From: Prosapia bicincta
Lineage: Eukaryota; Arthropoda; Insecta; Hemiptera; Cercopidae
Length of the DNA stretch: 64,000 nt
Assembly: GCA_036971475.1 (NCBI GenBank)
Contig: JBAIZL010000005.1
Location: 245,359,323 to 245,423,322 of the forward strand
Reading direction: 5' to 3'
The notes under the pieces are model-generated. The model was not told the DNA's origin. It saw nothing but the letters and a program-made list of their open reading frames with translations, and ran no database searches. Position 1 is the first letter of the stretch. Each line of letters opens with the position of its first letter. Shown one piece after another: positions 48,800-58,890 of the stretch. A program made the translations under genes and the position numbers.

Positions 48800-49180
48800 A
48801 ATATTGAAACTTAAACTTTCCATGATACTAATTCCGTGCGAAAAGAAACGTAATTCCATCAGCCATATATTATGGTGTATTTTTCAAGTGGGAATTTCAA
48901 TCTCGCCAAGACAGAGTTTTAACGATCGAAATGTGATTTGGTGGCGAGCTGGCTCACGCAGGAATGTCACCGGAGGGACGATCGGAAAGTCGTTGGTCTG
49001 GACGGTGACCGGTCCGACGGACAAAAAACCGCCCGGTTTCGGAGAAATATTGGCACGGGCTAAGAAAGTAGTCGGCCGCGAGATTTATGTGAACAGGGAA
49101 ATGGACAAAAGATGACCCAGTTCAGTTTCGCCGCTTAATCGCCTTGTTTTCGGTGCGGCCGAAACATGTATGTCTTCATT
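48800..49180. promoter_or_regulatory. GC-rich island with a 103-codon open frame
   Basis: Strong GC and CG enrichment (gggacgatcggaaagtcgtt; gtgaccggtccgacggac; gtagtcggccgcgag). A plus frame spans 48804-49115, with C-terminal residues such as FGEILARAKKVVGREIY. I recognise no domain, and flanking splice sites were not convincing. It may be a lone exon, an old mobile-element piece or a conserved non-coding island. Confidence 0.33.
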
Positions 49181-49695
49181 TTGTTTATTTATGCATCATT
49201 GAGACTGATAAATCATAAATACTCGTGAATAGGAGTCTAATGTAAGATTCTTGCTGTACACAGAAAATTGAACTAACTCCTTCAAAAACATGTTTTTTTA
49301 AAAATTTATTAAAGTAAATATTCAATCTTTATGTTCAATTTAATTGTTCATAGTTAATATATCCAGTCTAAAATTTACTCAATTTTTGTAAAATATATTA
49401 TATCTAAAAAACGTTTTGTACGTGTATTATAATGTATGAAGAGCCTATAACATTTAAATTGTTTAATTTTTGTATCACTGAAGTGTTTTCATTTTACTAA
49501 ACAGCAATAACACAGTCAGGATACCCTTACGAGAGGGTTACTGACTAATCATGTGTATTGTTTACAAAAATGTGGTACATGCTCGTAAAGCCACACTTCT
49601 TGACAAATAATTTACCCGCAGGGGGGGTGCAAACTAACCGAACCTACGAGGGGTTTGGCGCCTCTCGCGGTACCCCAGTCTAACACTACACCACT

Positions 49696-49703
49696 CAAAA
49701 GCG

Positions 49704-49734
<31 letters not shown>

Positions 49735-49760
49735 ATACACACATTCACGCACGCACATAC
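49696..49760. repeat. (GC)n(AC)n microsatellite
   Basis: gcgcgcgcgc followed by AC repeats, then a degenerate ca-rich run. Confidence 0.92.
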
Positions 49761-50139
49761 ACATACACTATCATTTTCACTTGGGGAATTTGACTGGTCA
49801 GAACCGTTGCGCGTTGAGAGTGCTGAAAAGTCCAGAGCTTGACAAACTCTGGTCTGGGACGCTGATGTGAGCCTGCTCTGCCGAAGACGTAAGCGCGGTT
49901 TCTGGTCTACGAGCCGCTTCTATCCTTGGTCAGGGAGTGTCCGCGGCACCGTGTACAGGTGCCGGAATTTGTGCACAGTATTACGAGTTCTCGACTGATG
50001 TCCATCCAGTCAGGCTAAGGAGAATACTATAGACTCCAGAGTTCTGGGGGTTGGAAATGATCGCAAGTGATCCAAGGGTGTGCCCGTTCCTATAGTCTCG
50101 CCCGTAACGCCCGACACGATGGCTGGCTAAAAACATTCT

Positions 50140-51435
50140 ATGGATCCTAAAAACAAGTCAAACTATTTTAGTCTTAAGAGGACGCGTCAGGATTCACCTG
50201 ATGAGCCTAAATTTGATGATTTCAAAAAGAAGTTGATGGTGGCAACGTTACCGGCATTGCCATCATCACAATATTTGATATTTTCTAGTGCCGAAGAAAG
50301 AAAGGATTTGTCTAGAGTTTCTCCTTTTCTTATAAATAAGGCAATTACTGCCTGTGCTGGAAGTCCTGTCTCATCTACCAAAAAATTAAGAAATGGGGCA
50401 GTTATTGTTGCAACGTCGCGTAGTAGTGAGAAACAGACGCGATCTCTTTAAAAAACGACCTTCTTCTTGGACCAAGTCAAGGTATCTGTGGCTCCCCATA
50501 GATCCTTGAATTTCTCAAAGGGGGTGATTACATGCAGAGACTTGATGTACGTCCCAATAAATGAAATCAAGGCCGAACTTTCGTCACAGTCTGTTACAGA
50601 TGTTGTGGCTATTATGAAATCTGAAGAAGGTGAGAAAACTGCAACAGCATTTTATTCTTACTTTTGGAAAACCGGAGATACCTGGATATATTAATGCAGG
50701 ATACCAAAGGCTATCAGTGACTCCTTATGTATCTAACCCTCGGCGATGCTTCAAGTGTCAGCGTTTTGGGCACATTAGCTCTGCGTTTTCTAAACAGGGT
50801 GTACATACGGTAAGTGTAGCATGGAAGGCGATGATGAAAAAGATTGCGGTAACCCCCTGAAGTGAGTGCGCTAACTGTGGGGGCGATCACCCGGCGCGAT
50901 CTTACAACTGTCCTCACTTTAAGGAGGATAAAGCAATCCTTGGCATTATGGCTAACCAGAGAATATCATTTGCAGAAGCCAAAAAGATCTTTAAAGGTAC
51001 CCAACCAAAGATTGTCGGTAAATCATATGCTGCTTTTGTGATCGTTACGAAGTCTTCCTGTTCCAACTGCTGAGACTTGACAAAAAAAATTGAAGTTTTA
51101 ACTGAGCAAGTTGCTCGCCTTCTGTCTTTAGCTACAAATGTGTCTTCGTTAAATATAGTACAACCAGCGACCACGTCGAGTGATTTGCTAGTACGTAGCA
51201 ACTCAGTTGACAGAGGCATGTCTGCACAGGTATCTATTAGCAAAGGAAAGACCCTAATAGAAACAATGGATAGACCTAAAAGCGATAGGTCCTTACACTT
51301 AGAGGGTAGGAAAAATAAACCAAATCTCGCTATTTCACCAAATAATGTACCAATTAAAGTAGGTGCAAAAAATCCAAATGATAAAGGAGGACCTCATTCT
51401 ATCTCACCTCCTGAGCAAACAAATTCCTCGGGTTC
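50140..51435 (+). pseudogene. LINE ORF1 (Gag-like, zinc knuckles), broken
   Basis: Start ATG at 50140 (MDPKNKSNYF). The protein can be followed through two frameshifts (about 50450 and 50650) and two stops (about 50859 and 51071). Segments: a basic N-terminus, LNFSKGVITCRDLMYV, then a zinc-knuckle region CFKCQRFGHISS (its last Cys changed to Phe) and CANCGGDHPARSYNC. Next is FKEDKAILGIMANQRISFAE, then a putative coiled stretch LTKKIEVLTEQVARLLSL and a Ser/Pro-rich tail. In the family ORF1 protein coats the element RNA and acts as a nucleic-acid chaperone. The order and knuckle spacing match I-type ORF1. Confidence 0.82.
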
Positions 51436-52189
51436 CACCACTGCAATAGACGGTTCAAAACTGGACAATAAGATAGGATGTGCATTTTACATGGAAGGAC
51501 AAACCTTTACCTACGGATTACCCTCGGCCTGTAGCGTTTTTACTGCAAAACTTCACGCCATTTTCCAAGCTTTAAGATCAATTCCGTCTGCAACATCTAA
51601 TTATCTTGTGAGTTCCGATTCCAAAAGTGTTCTCCAGGCTATTCAGAAAATGTACACTAAGAACCCATTAGTTGGAGACAGCTTGTGCTCAATATTCAGA
51701 CTGCAATTACAAGGTGTCATTCCTTTGGGTTCCTGGTCAATGCGGAATATTCGGAAACACTAAAGCAGATGAAGGTGCAAAATTAGCTACAAGTATGGTA
51801 CCATCGACACAACGCGTGATGGCATCAGATTTTATATGTAATTTTAAAACTACACTATTCTCTGTTTGGAATAAAGAATGGCAAAATTTAAATGAAAACG
51901 AGCTAAGGGACATCAAGGATACCGTCCTACCATTGGGGTCATCTGTTCGTTGGAATCGTAGGGAGGAGGTGGTGGTAACTCTTTGTTAACACTGGATCCA
52001 CCACTATGTCAGTTTTGCGGAAGTACCATCACAATCAAGCACATTCTGCTTGACTGTGATGAGTTGGCAGATTTGTATTTACGTTACGATCTTCGAGGAA
52101 GTTTAAAGGTGGTTTTAAAGGACGGTGCCACGACTATCGACAGTGTCGTCGCTTTCTTACGCCACCTGAATCTATATTACGATAAATAA
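51436..52189 (+). pseudogene. LINE ORF2 C-terminus: RNase H and tail, broken
   Basis: RNase H follows ORF1 in the same frame (51077-51763): IDGSK with the first catalytic D, then SVFTAKLHAIFQAL where the usual catalytic E (TAELHAI) is K, then VSSDSKSVLQAI with the second D. A frameshift near 51720 moves to SFLWVPGQCGIFGNTKADEG, where the family has WVPGHCGIPGNEKAD. A further shift near 51985 leads to LDPPLCQFCGSTITIKHILL and the end FLRHLNLYYDK before the stop. The E-to-K change and frameshifts make it inactive. Confidence 0.83.
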
Positions 52190-52325
52190 AATCTGAAATT
52201 TAAAATGTTATTTTATTTTATTTGGTTTTAGATAATTAAAGTTAGTTTTACCCATTATTTTATTGTATTTTGTTTGATTATAGTTATTCGTCTTATTCTA
52301 AATTTACTTTTCAAATAACATTTTA

Positions 52326-52470
52326 GTTAGGCGACCGAAACCATAATTGAACTAATTTTAAAAATACTTGACTAAGTGAATACGTAATTTATTAGCTAAG
52401 TATTTTTAAAATTAGTTTAGTCAGTGATTTCAAGATGATTACATCAAGCAACTTCAACCATGATTAGTTT
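52326..52470. repeat. Inverted repeat, family of the 6.5-kb element
   Basis: actaattttaaaaatacttg (about 52353) pairs with the complement near 52398-52418 (aagtatttttaaaattagt). Downstream, tcagtgatttcaagatgatt and caagcaactt match the region after the 6.5-kb inverted repeat. It begins right at the LINE tail, so one may have inserted next to the other. Confidence 0.65.
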
Positions 52471-52564
52471 TTCACCTGAAAAAAAAACTTATAATAATTT
52501 ACAAGACAAATAATTTACAAAATATAACATGATTTCTAAGATCATTCACCACTTAAACCGGAGG

Positions 52565-52625
52565 TTATGTGAAAAAGTAATCAGTGATTCGACAATGGTC
52601 AAGTGACCGAAAGGCGCCTCCTCCG
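52565..52625 (+). mobile_element. Solo PLE 3' terminus, same family as the 29.9-kb PLE
   Basis: gaaaaagtaatcagtgattc and gacaatggtcaagtgac match the reverse complement of 29879-29935 with few differences, but no PLE coding sequence lies upstream. It adds evidence that this terminus moves or survives alone. Confidence 0.75.
52589..52620 (+). ncRNA. Hammerhead-like motif, stem III AGGCGCCU
   Basis: Box TCGACAA (52589-52595), extra T, stem II GGTCA/TGACC (52597-52601, 52604-52608), GAA (52609-52611), palindrome AGGCGCCT (52612-52619), C52620. Relative to CUGAnGA, C3 is U and G8 is A, a paired change; U4 is C, which is less favourable. Confidence 0.5.
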
Positions 52626-53540
52626 AGAAAATACTGTCTATTAAACTTGTTATTAATTGTTTGTAAGGTAGAATATGAAAGGTTAAAGTTTAGTTAGTAC
52701 GTTTTGACGAATATCAAGTAAAGACATTTTTTTACAATGTATGTAAATAATTAATTACATTGTTAAAAGCAAATTATCTTATTCATGGTTCTATAATATA
52801 ACACTGATATAAATATTCAGCAATATAATATGACGACCATAAATATTCTATAACAATTACCCATCTAAATTTTAACTACGCTAGAAATTAAACGTTTCAC
52901 GTTTAGTATTGTTAATTTTATAGAATATTTATTTTGTTGGTAAATTTTATATTTCTAAAGAGAATCTTACAATTTTAACAATTGTATAGTTCAAATACTG
53001 TAATTAATTACATTGTAAAGAAGGTTAAAAGTGTTAATGTCTTGGGTTAAAGAACTGAAGGTTAAAGTCTTGAGTTTAGTTAAAAATATCCTAACCTTAA
53101 AATTATAACGAGACGTTAGGAAGAGCAACTTTACAGAATATCTTTGATTTCTGAGAAATATCTTACACAATATATAACTAGCTATTTAATTTAGTTTAAT
53201 ATCTGTGACGACGCTCAACCATTTACAGTTTCTTTAAAACCAGACTCAATATATACAACTTTCTATATTATCAAAAAATTAACAACAAATAACATTTGAA
53301 ATGTATTCACAAATTATAAAGTAGCTGTAATGGAGCTTCTTTCGTCAAAAATTATTAATCTTTAGAATAACTTAGATACATATTTCAAATCAATATGATA
53401 AATTTGCTAGTTGTATTGTTGTGTCTGAAAATAAATAAATACTTTTCAATGTATTTTATTTCCATCTTTAACATAAGCCAATACTTTAAACTTACGCACT
53501 TTACCATTAACAGTAGGCCTTATCTAATAAACTCAAGAAA
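52626..53540. other. AT-rich unannotated DNA
   Basis: No gene recognised. Confidence 0.4.
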
Positions 53541-53828
53541 TATACACAACTCACATTTATAAAACTTTAATCGCAAACGCGTTTCAATGACATTATATTA
53601 TCATCATCAGTGATCCATCACAAAGATATAATTAATTAAATCAATGAAACATAACCTATAATTTAATTGAAATTAGAATAATGGGTAATTTTTATTAAAA
53701 ATTTAGGTTACCTTCCATTTCTTTAATTAAAGTTATACATTTGTATTAGAATCACTGATGATGATGATGACATATTGTTATTGAAACGCGTTTGAGATTA
53801 AAGTTTTATAATTGTGAGTTGTATATAT
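53541..53828. repeat. Inverted repeat with opposed hammerhead-type ends
   Basis: Left arm 53541-53614, right arm 53751-53828, enclosing about 136 bp of AT-rich spacer. Arms share actttaatc.caaacgcgtttcaatgaca and tcatcatcagtgat. Confidence 0.87.
53755..53792 (+). ncRNA. Hammerhead-ribozyme-like motif, stem III ACGCGU
   Basis: CTGATGA (53755-53761) lies within an expanded ATGATGATGATG run. Stem II is probably ATGAC/GTTAT with slippage, then GAA (53783-53785), palindrome ACGCGT (53786-53791) and T53792. Expansion of the ATG run blurs stem II, so activity is uncertain. The left arm carries the same motif on the minus strand. Confidence 0.5.
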
Positions 53829-54239
53829 TGTTTGTGTTTTTAATCTTAACTCACAATCCAGCTCGAATATTGTTTATAATATCTAATAACTTGCATATAG
53901 TTTCACTTATTCTTTGTTTAAATGAAGAAGGGCGTTTCGGAAGTCGTAATCCATTGTTAACTAAATCCCTACTCTACTAACCCAATGTAAACTGAGAGTT
54001 ACGGTCTTTTATTGACAATTGGAAACATCTCCAAGTGGCATCTTCGTTTAAACAAAAAGTAAGTGCTACTTTTTACATTTACTACTAAGTGCTACTTCCC
54101 TTATACATTTATATTATGTTAAATCGTGAATCAAAAAGCGTTGTTTATTTTTCAAATACAATTTTACATTGACATTTTAAAATAATTTGCAATTGTATGA
54201 CATTTAACTAAAATTAAAAGACGAATTTTCCTACATTTT
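53829..54239. other. Unannotated DNA
   Basis: No gene recognised; minor local repeat of aagtgctactt near 54061-54098. Confidence 0.4.
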
Positions 54240-54500
54240 CAAGCGACATTCTGGTGTTGATCAAACAAAAGTTCGTGACCGGATGAAAAATTCCCAGCTG
54301 ACTTTATCGGCTTGCAATAAACAACCGAAATCTGACGGTAAAACAACCTGTGCGTCTTGAAGTTACACCGGTATTTAAATATTTAAAGACATCGATACAA
54401 CATTCACGCGGTATTTGCAAACATTTTGTTACGCGTTCGGTGAAATTTGTGGAATTTCAGGGAGAAAATATTTGAGCAAGGATCAAGTAATGCCTCGTGC
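54240..54500. promoter_or_regulatory. GC-richer unique island
   Basis: Contains aagttcgtgaccggatg, gacattcacgcggtatttgc-like words and gttacgcgttcggtg. No reading frame. Candidate conserved non-coding element on composition. Confidence 0.25.
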
Positions 54501-54896
54501 TAATAATGTGCCTATTTTGCATTCTTTGTATTATATGCAGGTTGCTGACACAATTTGCAAATATGGTAAAACTATCTTACAATGAAATCCACTGCCAAAA
54601 TCTGTACCATTCTCAATGTCTACAGGCTTAACACTTGAGACTATCTATTTCGTTACCTTTCAGGATTATGTTTTTATACATTCAGACTCAATGATCTTCT
54701 ATTCTTTATTGATAATATTGAGTTTGTGCAAAGAAAGAGTAGCAAACACATAAGCTCAATTTTTAACAAGATTAATCAGTTATATTAGGTTGTAAACAAT
54801 ATAATATACAACTATTCTTTGAGCTTAGCTTGTGAGGTTCTGTTAAAACAAATAAAAACATACACAAAACTTACAAATTAATCATTTATTAACTCA

Positions 54897-54929
54897 TACG
54901 CGTTTCAATGACAAAGTCATCATCATCAG
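54897..54929 (-). ncRNA. Hammerhead ribozyme motif (left arm), stem III ACGCGU
   Basis: Minus strand: CTGATGA (54929-54923), extra T, stem II GATGAC/GTCATT with loop TTT (six pairs including one wobble), GAA, palindrome ACGCGT (54903-54898), A54897. All conserved core bases are present. Confidence 0.66.
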
Positions 54930-54991
54930 TTAGTGTTACTACTACAAACTCTTACAAAGTTGTAAGTTAGAGTTTGTAGTGGTAACACTCA

Positions 54992-55024
54992 CTGATGATG
55001 ATGACTTGGACATTGAAACGCGTA
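54992..55024 (+). ncRNA. Hammerhead ribozyme motif (right arm), stem III ACGCGU
   Basis: CTGATGA (54992-54998), extra T, GATG (55000-55003) with CATT (55011-55014), GAA (55015-55017), palindrome ACGCGT (55018-55023), A55024. Stem II is shorter than in the left arm because of substitutions (acttggacatt versus actttgtcatt). Confidence 0.6.
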
Positions 55025-55079
55025 TGAGCTATTAAATGATTAATTTGTGAGTTTTGTGTATGTTTTTATTTGTTTTAAC

Positions 55080-57900
55080 CATCTAATATATTAGCGACCA
55101 AGTGAAATAACATTTAGAAGTTTGTAGACCTCAGGGTAACAAAATGTATGTTTATTATACTAATTAATAGAAATAAATTATTAAATTTAATAAGTGATAA
55201 AATAATGAATAATCACATTTTAATTTATTAATATACAATAAAGTTACTTAATCTACTGGTTGAAACAGCTGTTGTGTAACATAACCTACAACATAAAAGT
55301 AGATGTTTGAAATCATATGTCACCTAATTTAAGCTAAATCTGATGCTAAATGAGGCACGATTGAATCGATAGATCTCTCGGAAACTATGCAACATTTTAT
55401 TTCCGAGCAACATATTTTAGACCTTCGGCCTAATTAAATTAAAATATTTTCTGGCCACTTATATAGATGCCCATACTTTGAACGGGAATATGAATAAAAT
55501 TAGTTCTTACAAAAAATTTCATCTTATTTTCTTCTTTTATTTAATTTTTTATAATGTGTAGTTTTTTAAAAGGTTTTTTATAAGGGTTAACCCGTTAATT
55601 TAGGGTTTTTTAATGTTGCTTGGATTGTCTATTGTGACAACAAGATATAATTTCTAAAATCTTCTGTTTCAACACAATTACTGTACAAAACTGGGTATTA
55701 GGTTTCTTATTACAAACGAACTTATTATTACTAATCATTCATGAAATTTATTTTCCTTTTTTAAATTTAAACGTTTTCTACTACTCAATGTTGAATAGTG
55801 AAATTTCTAATAAATGAAATTTCATCCTGTATCTATTTCAATTGTTATTAACATTTTAGTCCTAAACTAAGACAAGTAGACAATATAAACAATTTTCGTG
55901 CTGGCTAGTAAGTTAAGGCTTGTTAAAACAGCTTATGTTTCTTTTTTTGTAGTTATAGTTTTATAACATCACTGTTGATGGTGACATAATGTATTAAAAC
56001 GATTGTTAGTTGTATATATTCTTGTGTTTATAAATATACAATAGTAAGCGTTAAGAAAAATCATCCGGTTAATTTACATTTTATCTCGATTATTTTTAAT
56101 TGATAAATGTGTTCGAAACACTTTGTCAATAAAATTTAGTACAATGAAACTGGTTAAAAACAGTTTGTAATGTTCTGTATAACACTGCCGTGATCATCTA
56201 ACACCCTCTATTATGCTTACTAAATTTTATGCTTACTGAATTCTATTTATTTATGCTTAATAATTACTATACACCATATACGAAATGTTTCAAAATATCT
56301 TCAATCCACCTGTGACTTTACGAACAACATAAACCATTAAGTCAAATAGGTTTGTGTAGTCTAGACTATAACAAACTTTTGGTTTCGTTTCATAGACGAC
56401 ATTTCCTTGTCAGAAATAATAGCGAAGAAATCTGTAATGAGTTTTCTTAGTATATAGGAAGGCTCAAATTGTCTTGATTAAACTTTTTTTTTTAATTTTA
56501 ACAAAATAATTAATTACTTCTTGTGTAGGCAAATATTCACCTTAAATTTGAGTGTTCTACCATATTTTTTGTGACAAACGAAAATTATTTAATTGTAAAA
56601 AGCCAGATTGAATTTTGTAGAGAAATAAACGTTTTTCTAAAATATTTCCCAGTATAGTTTTACCCATTTTATCTCTAATGATTTCTCATAACAAAGGCTG
56701 ATCTATTGTACATATTTACTCATATAGAATGCAACAGAATGTTTAACCCAGTCTGATAGTATTGCATTCCGATTGGGTTTCTTCTATTAAACCTATTCAT
56801 CTTCCTACTCAGTTCTTGTAAGAGCTTATCCCATGGATTATACATCAAATTAACTGTTTATTGCTGGAGACTGTTGTTTTAATATTCCCTTTATATATTA
56901 ACCTTGACTCGTTTTACTCAGAACATCATTTCTATCATTTTTTTTAATGTTCACTACAGCCTGTTTCTTCATACAAAAAACAGATTTTAGACTGTTTTTT
57001 TTCACTAGCAAAACATATTTTATTCATCTTAAATGTCATAGAAACATTCCCTTATCCTTAAAATATTCGACTGTATAATGTGGACTAAAAGCAAACAATT
57101 GTCTTTGTTATAATATAAAGTAAAACATATTCCCAAGATTAATCATTTGATGAAAAGATTGTTACACAAATTTTTTTGGTGTAGAAACGCCATTTTCAAA
57201 TTGGCCTGTTCCCTTGTTTTAATTTCTTTTCAAGAAAGTTTTTTTTCATCAATAGTAAAATATATTACATTTTTTTTGTTGGAAACAAAATTTTAACTAG
57301 TGTATATAAAGTAGCCGCCGTATAGTGTGATCACGCTTAACGTTATCATTGCCTTATTATTATTATTTCACTTAGAGACAGACACGGAATCTTATAAATA
57401 CATTGTAATTGGGTGGCTTATTGTTATAATCTCTTCGCTTAGTCTTATTATTTAATTTGGAATGTAAAAAATATGCGTTCACTAGCACAGGCTTAACAAA
57501 TATTTGTACAGGTATCTTTACGAGTTCCGAGAAATCGGTTGAGCGATATGGTGACTCATATTCTGTCCATCAATTCCTGACATGATTCTTTATCGATATG
57601 TCATTCATGTTTGACTTTACTCAAATACGGCTTGAAATTTCCTAAAATGTACAGTAGTTGTTTGTGCGCTAGTAGTTCGAATGTTATTTGTTCACGCGAC
57701 TACTACACCATTTATTCCTTTACTTTTATGTACGTTTATAATTACCAGATTGGTTTTACGTAAATTAATTTTAGATCTTTTTTTATTTGTTTTGTGAAGT
57801 TTGGAGTCACTTGAAGTTTCAAATTGTACCACGATCTCCGAATCTCAAAAGTGATTTAAGTCATGAAAATTTGAGATTATATATCGATACAGTAAATTAC
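55080..57900. other. AT-rich unannotated DNA
   Basis: No gene recognised. A badly decayed hammerhead-type remnant may lie at 55972-56012 (cactgttgatggtgac, aaaacgatt). Poly-T runs are frequent. Confidence 0.4.
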
Positions 57901-57904
57901 TGAA

Positions 57905-58890
57905 GACGAGTCAAAGAATCGCTGCTTCTCAACTTGGGCGTTTCGCAACCTCTCTTTTGTAAAATTTTCATTAACAAAAACTACATCTTGTTCTTATCGA
58001 AGTGTAATGAAAATATTCACAGCAAAAAAAATCGTCATGGAGAGAATCCACATATGAAAACCGCTTTGAATTTGTGGTTTAAAAATGTTCGTGAAAATGA
58101 TGCTCGAGTTGATTGTTCATTAATGCACCAACTATCCGAGGACCTCTCAAGAAAAAGAAAAGCAGGATTTTAAAGCCATTGGTGGATGGTTCAATCGATG
58201 AAAGATAAAATAAAACATTGTTTATAAGAAAACATGCAGTGAAAAGAAAGATGCTGATTTGGTTGGAGCTGAGGAATGGGTTCAATATGAGTAACAATGC
58301 AGATGAAGCAGAACTTTACTGTCGTGCTTCACCTGAACATACTTATGCATTCAAAAATGAAAATACTACTGTCTATAAAACATGTAATCAACGTATAACT
58401 GCTTTGTGTTGTGTTAACATGGTTGGAGAAAAAGAAAAACCGTCACCGTTTAACCCAACACCTCCAAGCAGAAGACACTGATAAAGATCGCCACACAGCG
58501 ATCGATAACGTCTGTTTCAGTAGGCCTAAGTTTTCACAAATTTACAAAATTTAAAGTTCGGAAGTCATCAACTAATGTTAAAGTGATTAATTAGGATTCA
58601 CCGAACGTACTAGGTTACAAAATTAAAGAGCAAAACGAAAAACTCTTGATCATCGGGAAATCTAAATATCCTGGCTGTTAAATCAAGATATCAAAAGCTA
58701 CCGGTTGAATATTGTTCAAACTCCAATGCTTGGATGTCATCAAAATTGTTTAATGATTGGCTGACTAAATGGGATACCAGGCTAAAACACAACATTGTCC
58801 CTGTAATAGGCAACTGTACTGCACATAATGACGTAGCACATAATCACTAAGCTGAAACATATCTAAGGGATTTACCTTCCGGCCAATACT
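57905..58890 (+). pseudogene. Tigger/pogo-type DNA transposase, degenerate
   Basis: Order of recognisable pieces: an N-terminal helix-turn-helix remnant (SIAASQLGVSQPLFCKIF), a CENP-B-type DNA-binding segment (KTALNLWFKNVRENDARVD and MHQLSEDLSRK), GGWFNR, then DADLVGAEEWV. The DDE catalytic core follows: NADEAELYCRASPEHTYAF with the first D, VCCVNMVGEKEK-like VLCCVNMVGEKEK, then FNDWLTKWDTRLKHN and VIGNCTAHND, where families have IDNC(P/T)AHN, so the second catalytic D is Gly at 58809-58811. Several frameshifts and stops occur (around 58170, 58500 and 58640). Third acidic residue and terminal inverted repeats not identified. Dead copy. Confidence 0.83.

Larger units (their letters stand above)
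49880..52325 (+). mobile_element. Internally deleted non-LTR retrotransposon (I-type), ORF1 fused to RNase H
   Basis: A LINE with a GC-rich 5' leader (start not fixed, about 49.64-49.88 kb), ORF1 (50140 to about 51430), then directly the RNase H end of ORF2 (about 51440-52186) and a T-rich 3' tail to about 52325. Endonuclease and reverse transcriptase are missing entirely. ORF1 with zinc knuckles plus a C-terminal RNase H fits the I superfamily (I or Nimb type); pure Jockey elements lack RNase H. Confidence 0.82.
54808..55079. repeat. Palindromic element with two opposed hammerhead motifs
   Basis: Leader actattctttgagcttagc (also at 8915 and 18399), then arms of about 112 bp at 54843-54954 and 54968-55079 with a small apex. 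Outer ends are aaaacaaataaaaacatac and its complement. Each arm carries a full CUGAUGA...GAAA-ACGCGU motif pointing outward from the apex. The 8.96-kb element is the same thing without the interior. Confidence 0.9.

Noticed and set aside
50187..51243. Minus-strand frames opposite the LINE ORF1
   Set aside because: Antisense shadows of the plus-strand ORF1, with no family resemblance of their own.
57459..57482. miR-1-like sequence tggaatgtaaaaaatatgcg
   Set aside because: Matches the miR-1 seed but departs from the mature sequence afterwards, and no complementary arm forms a hairpin nearby.
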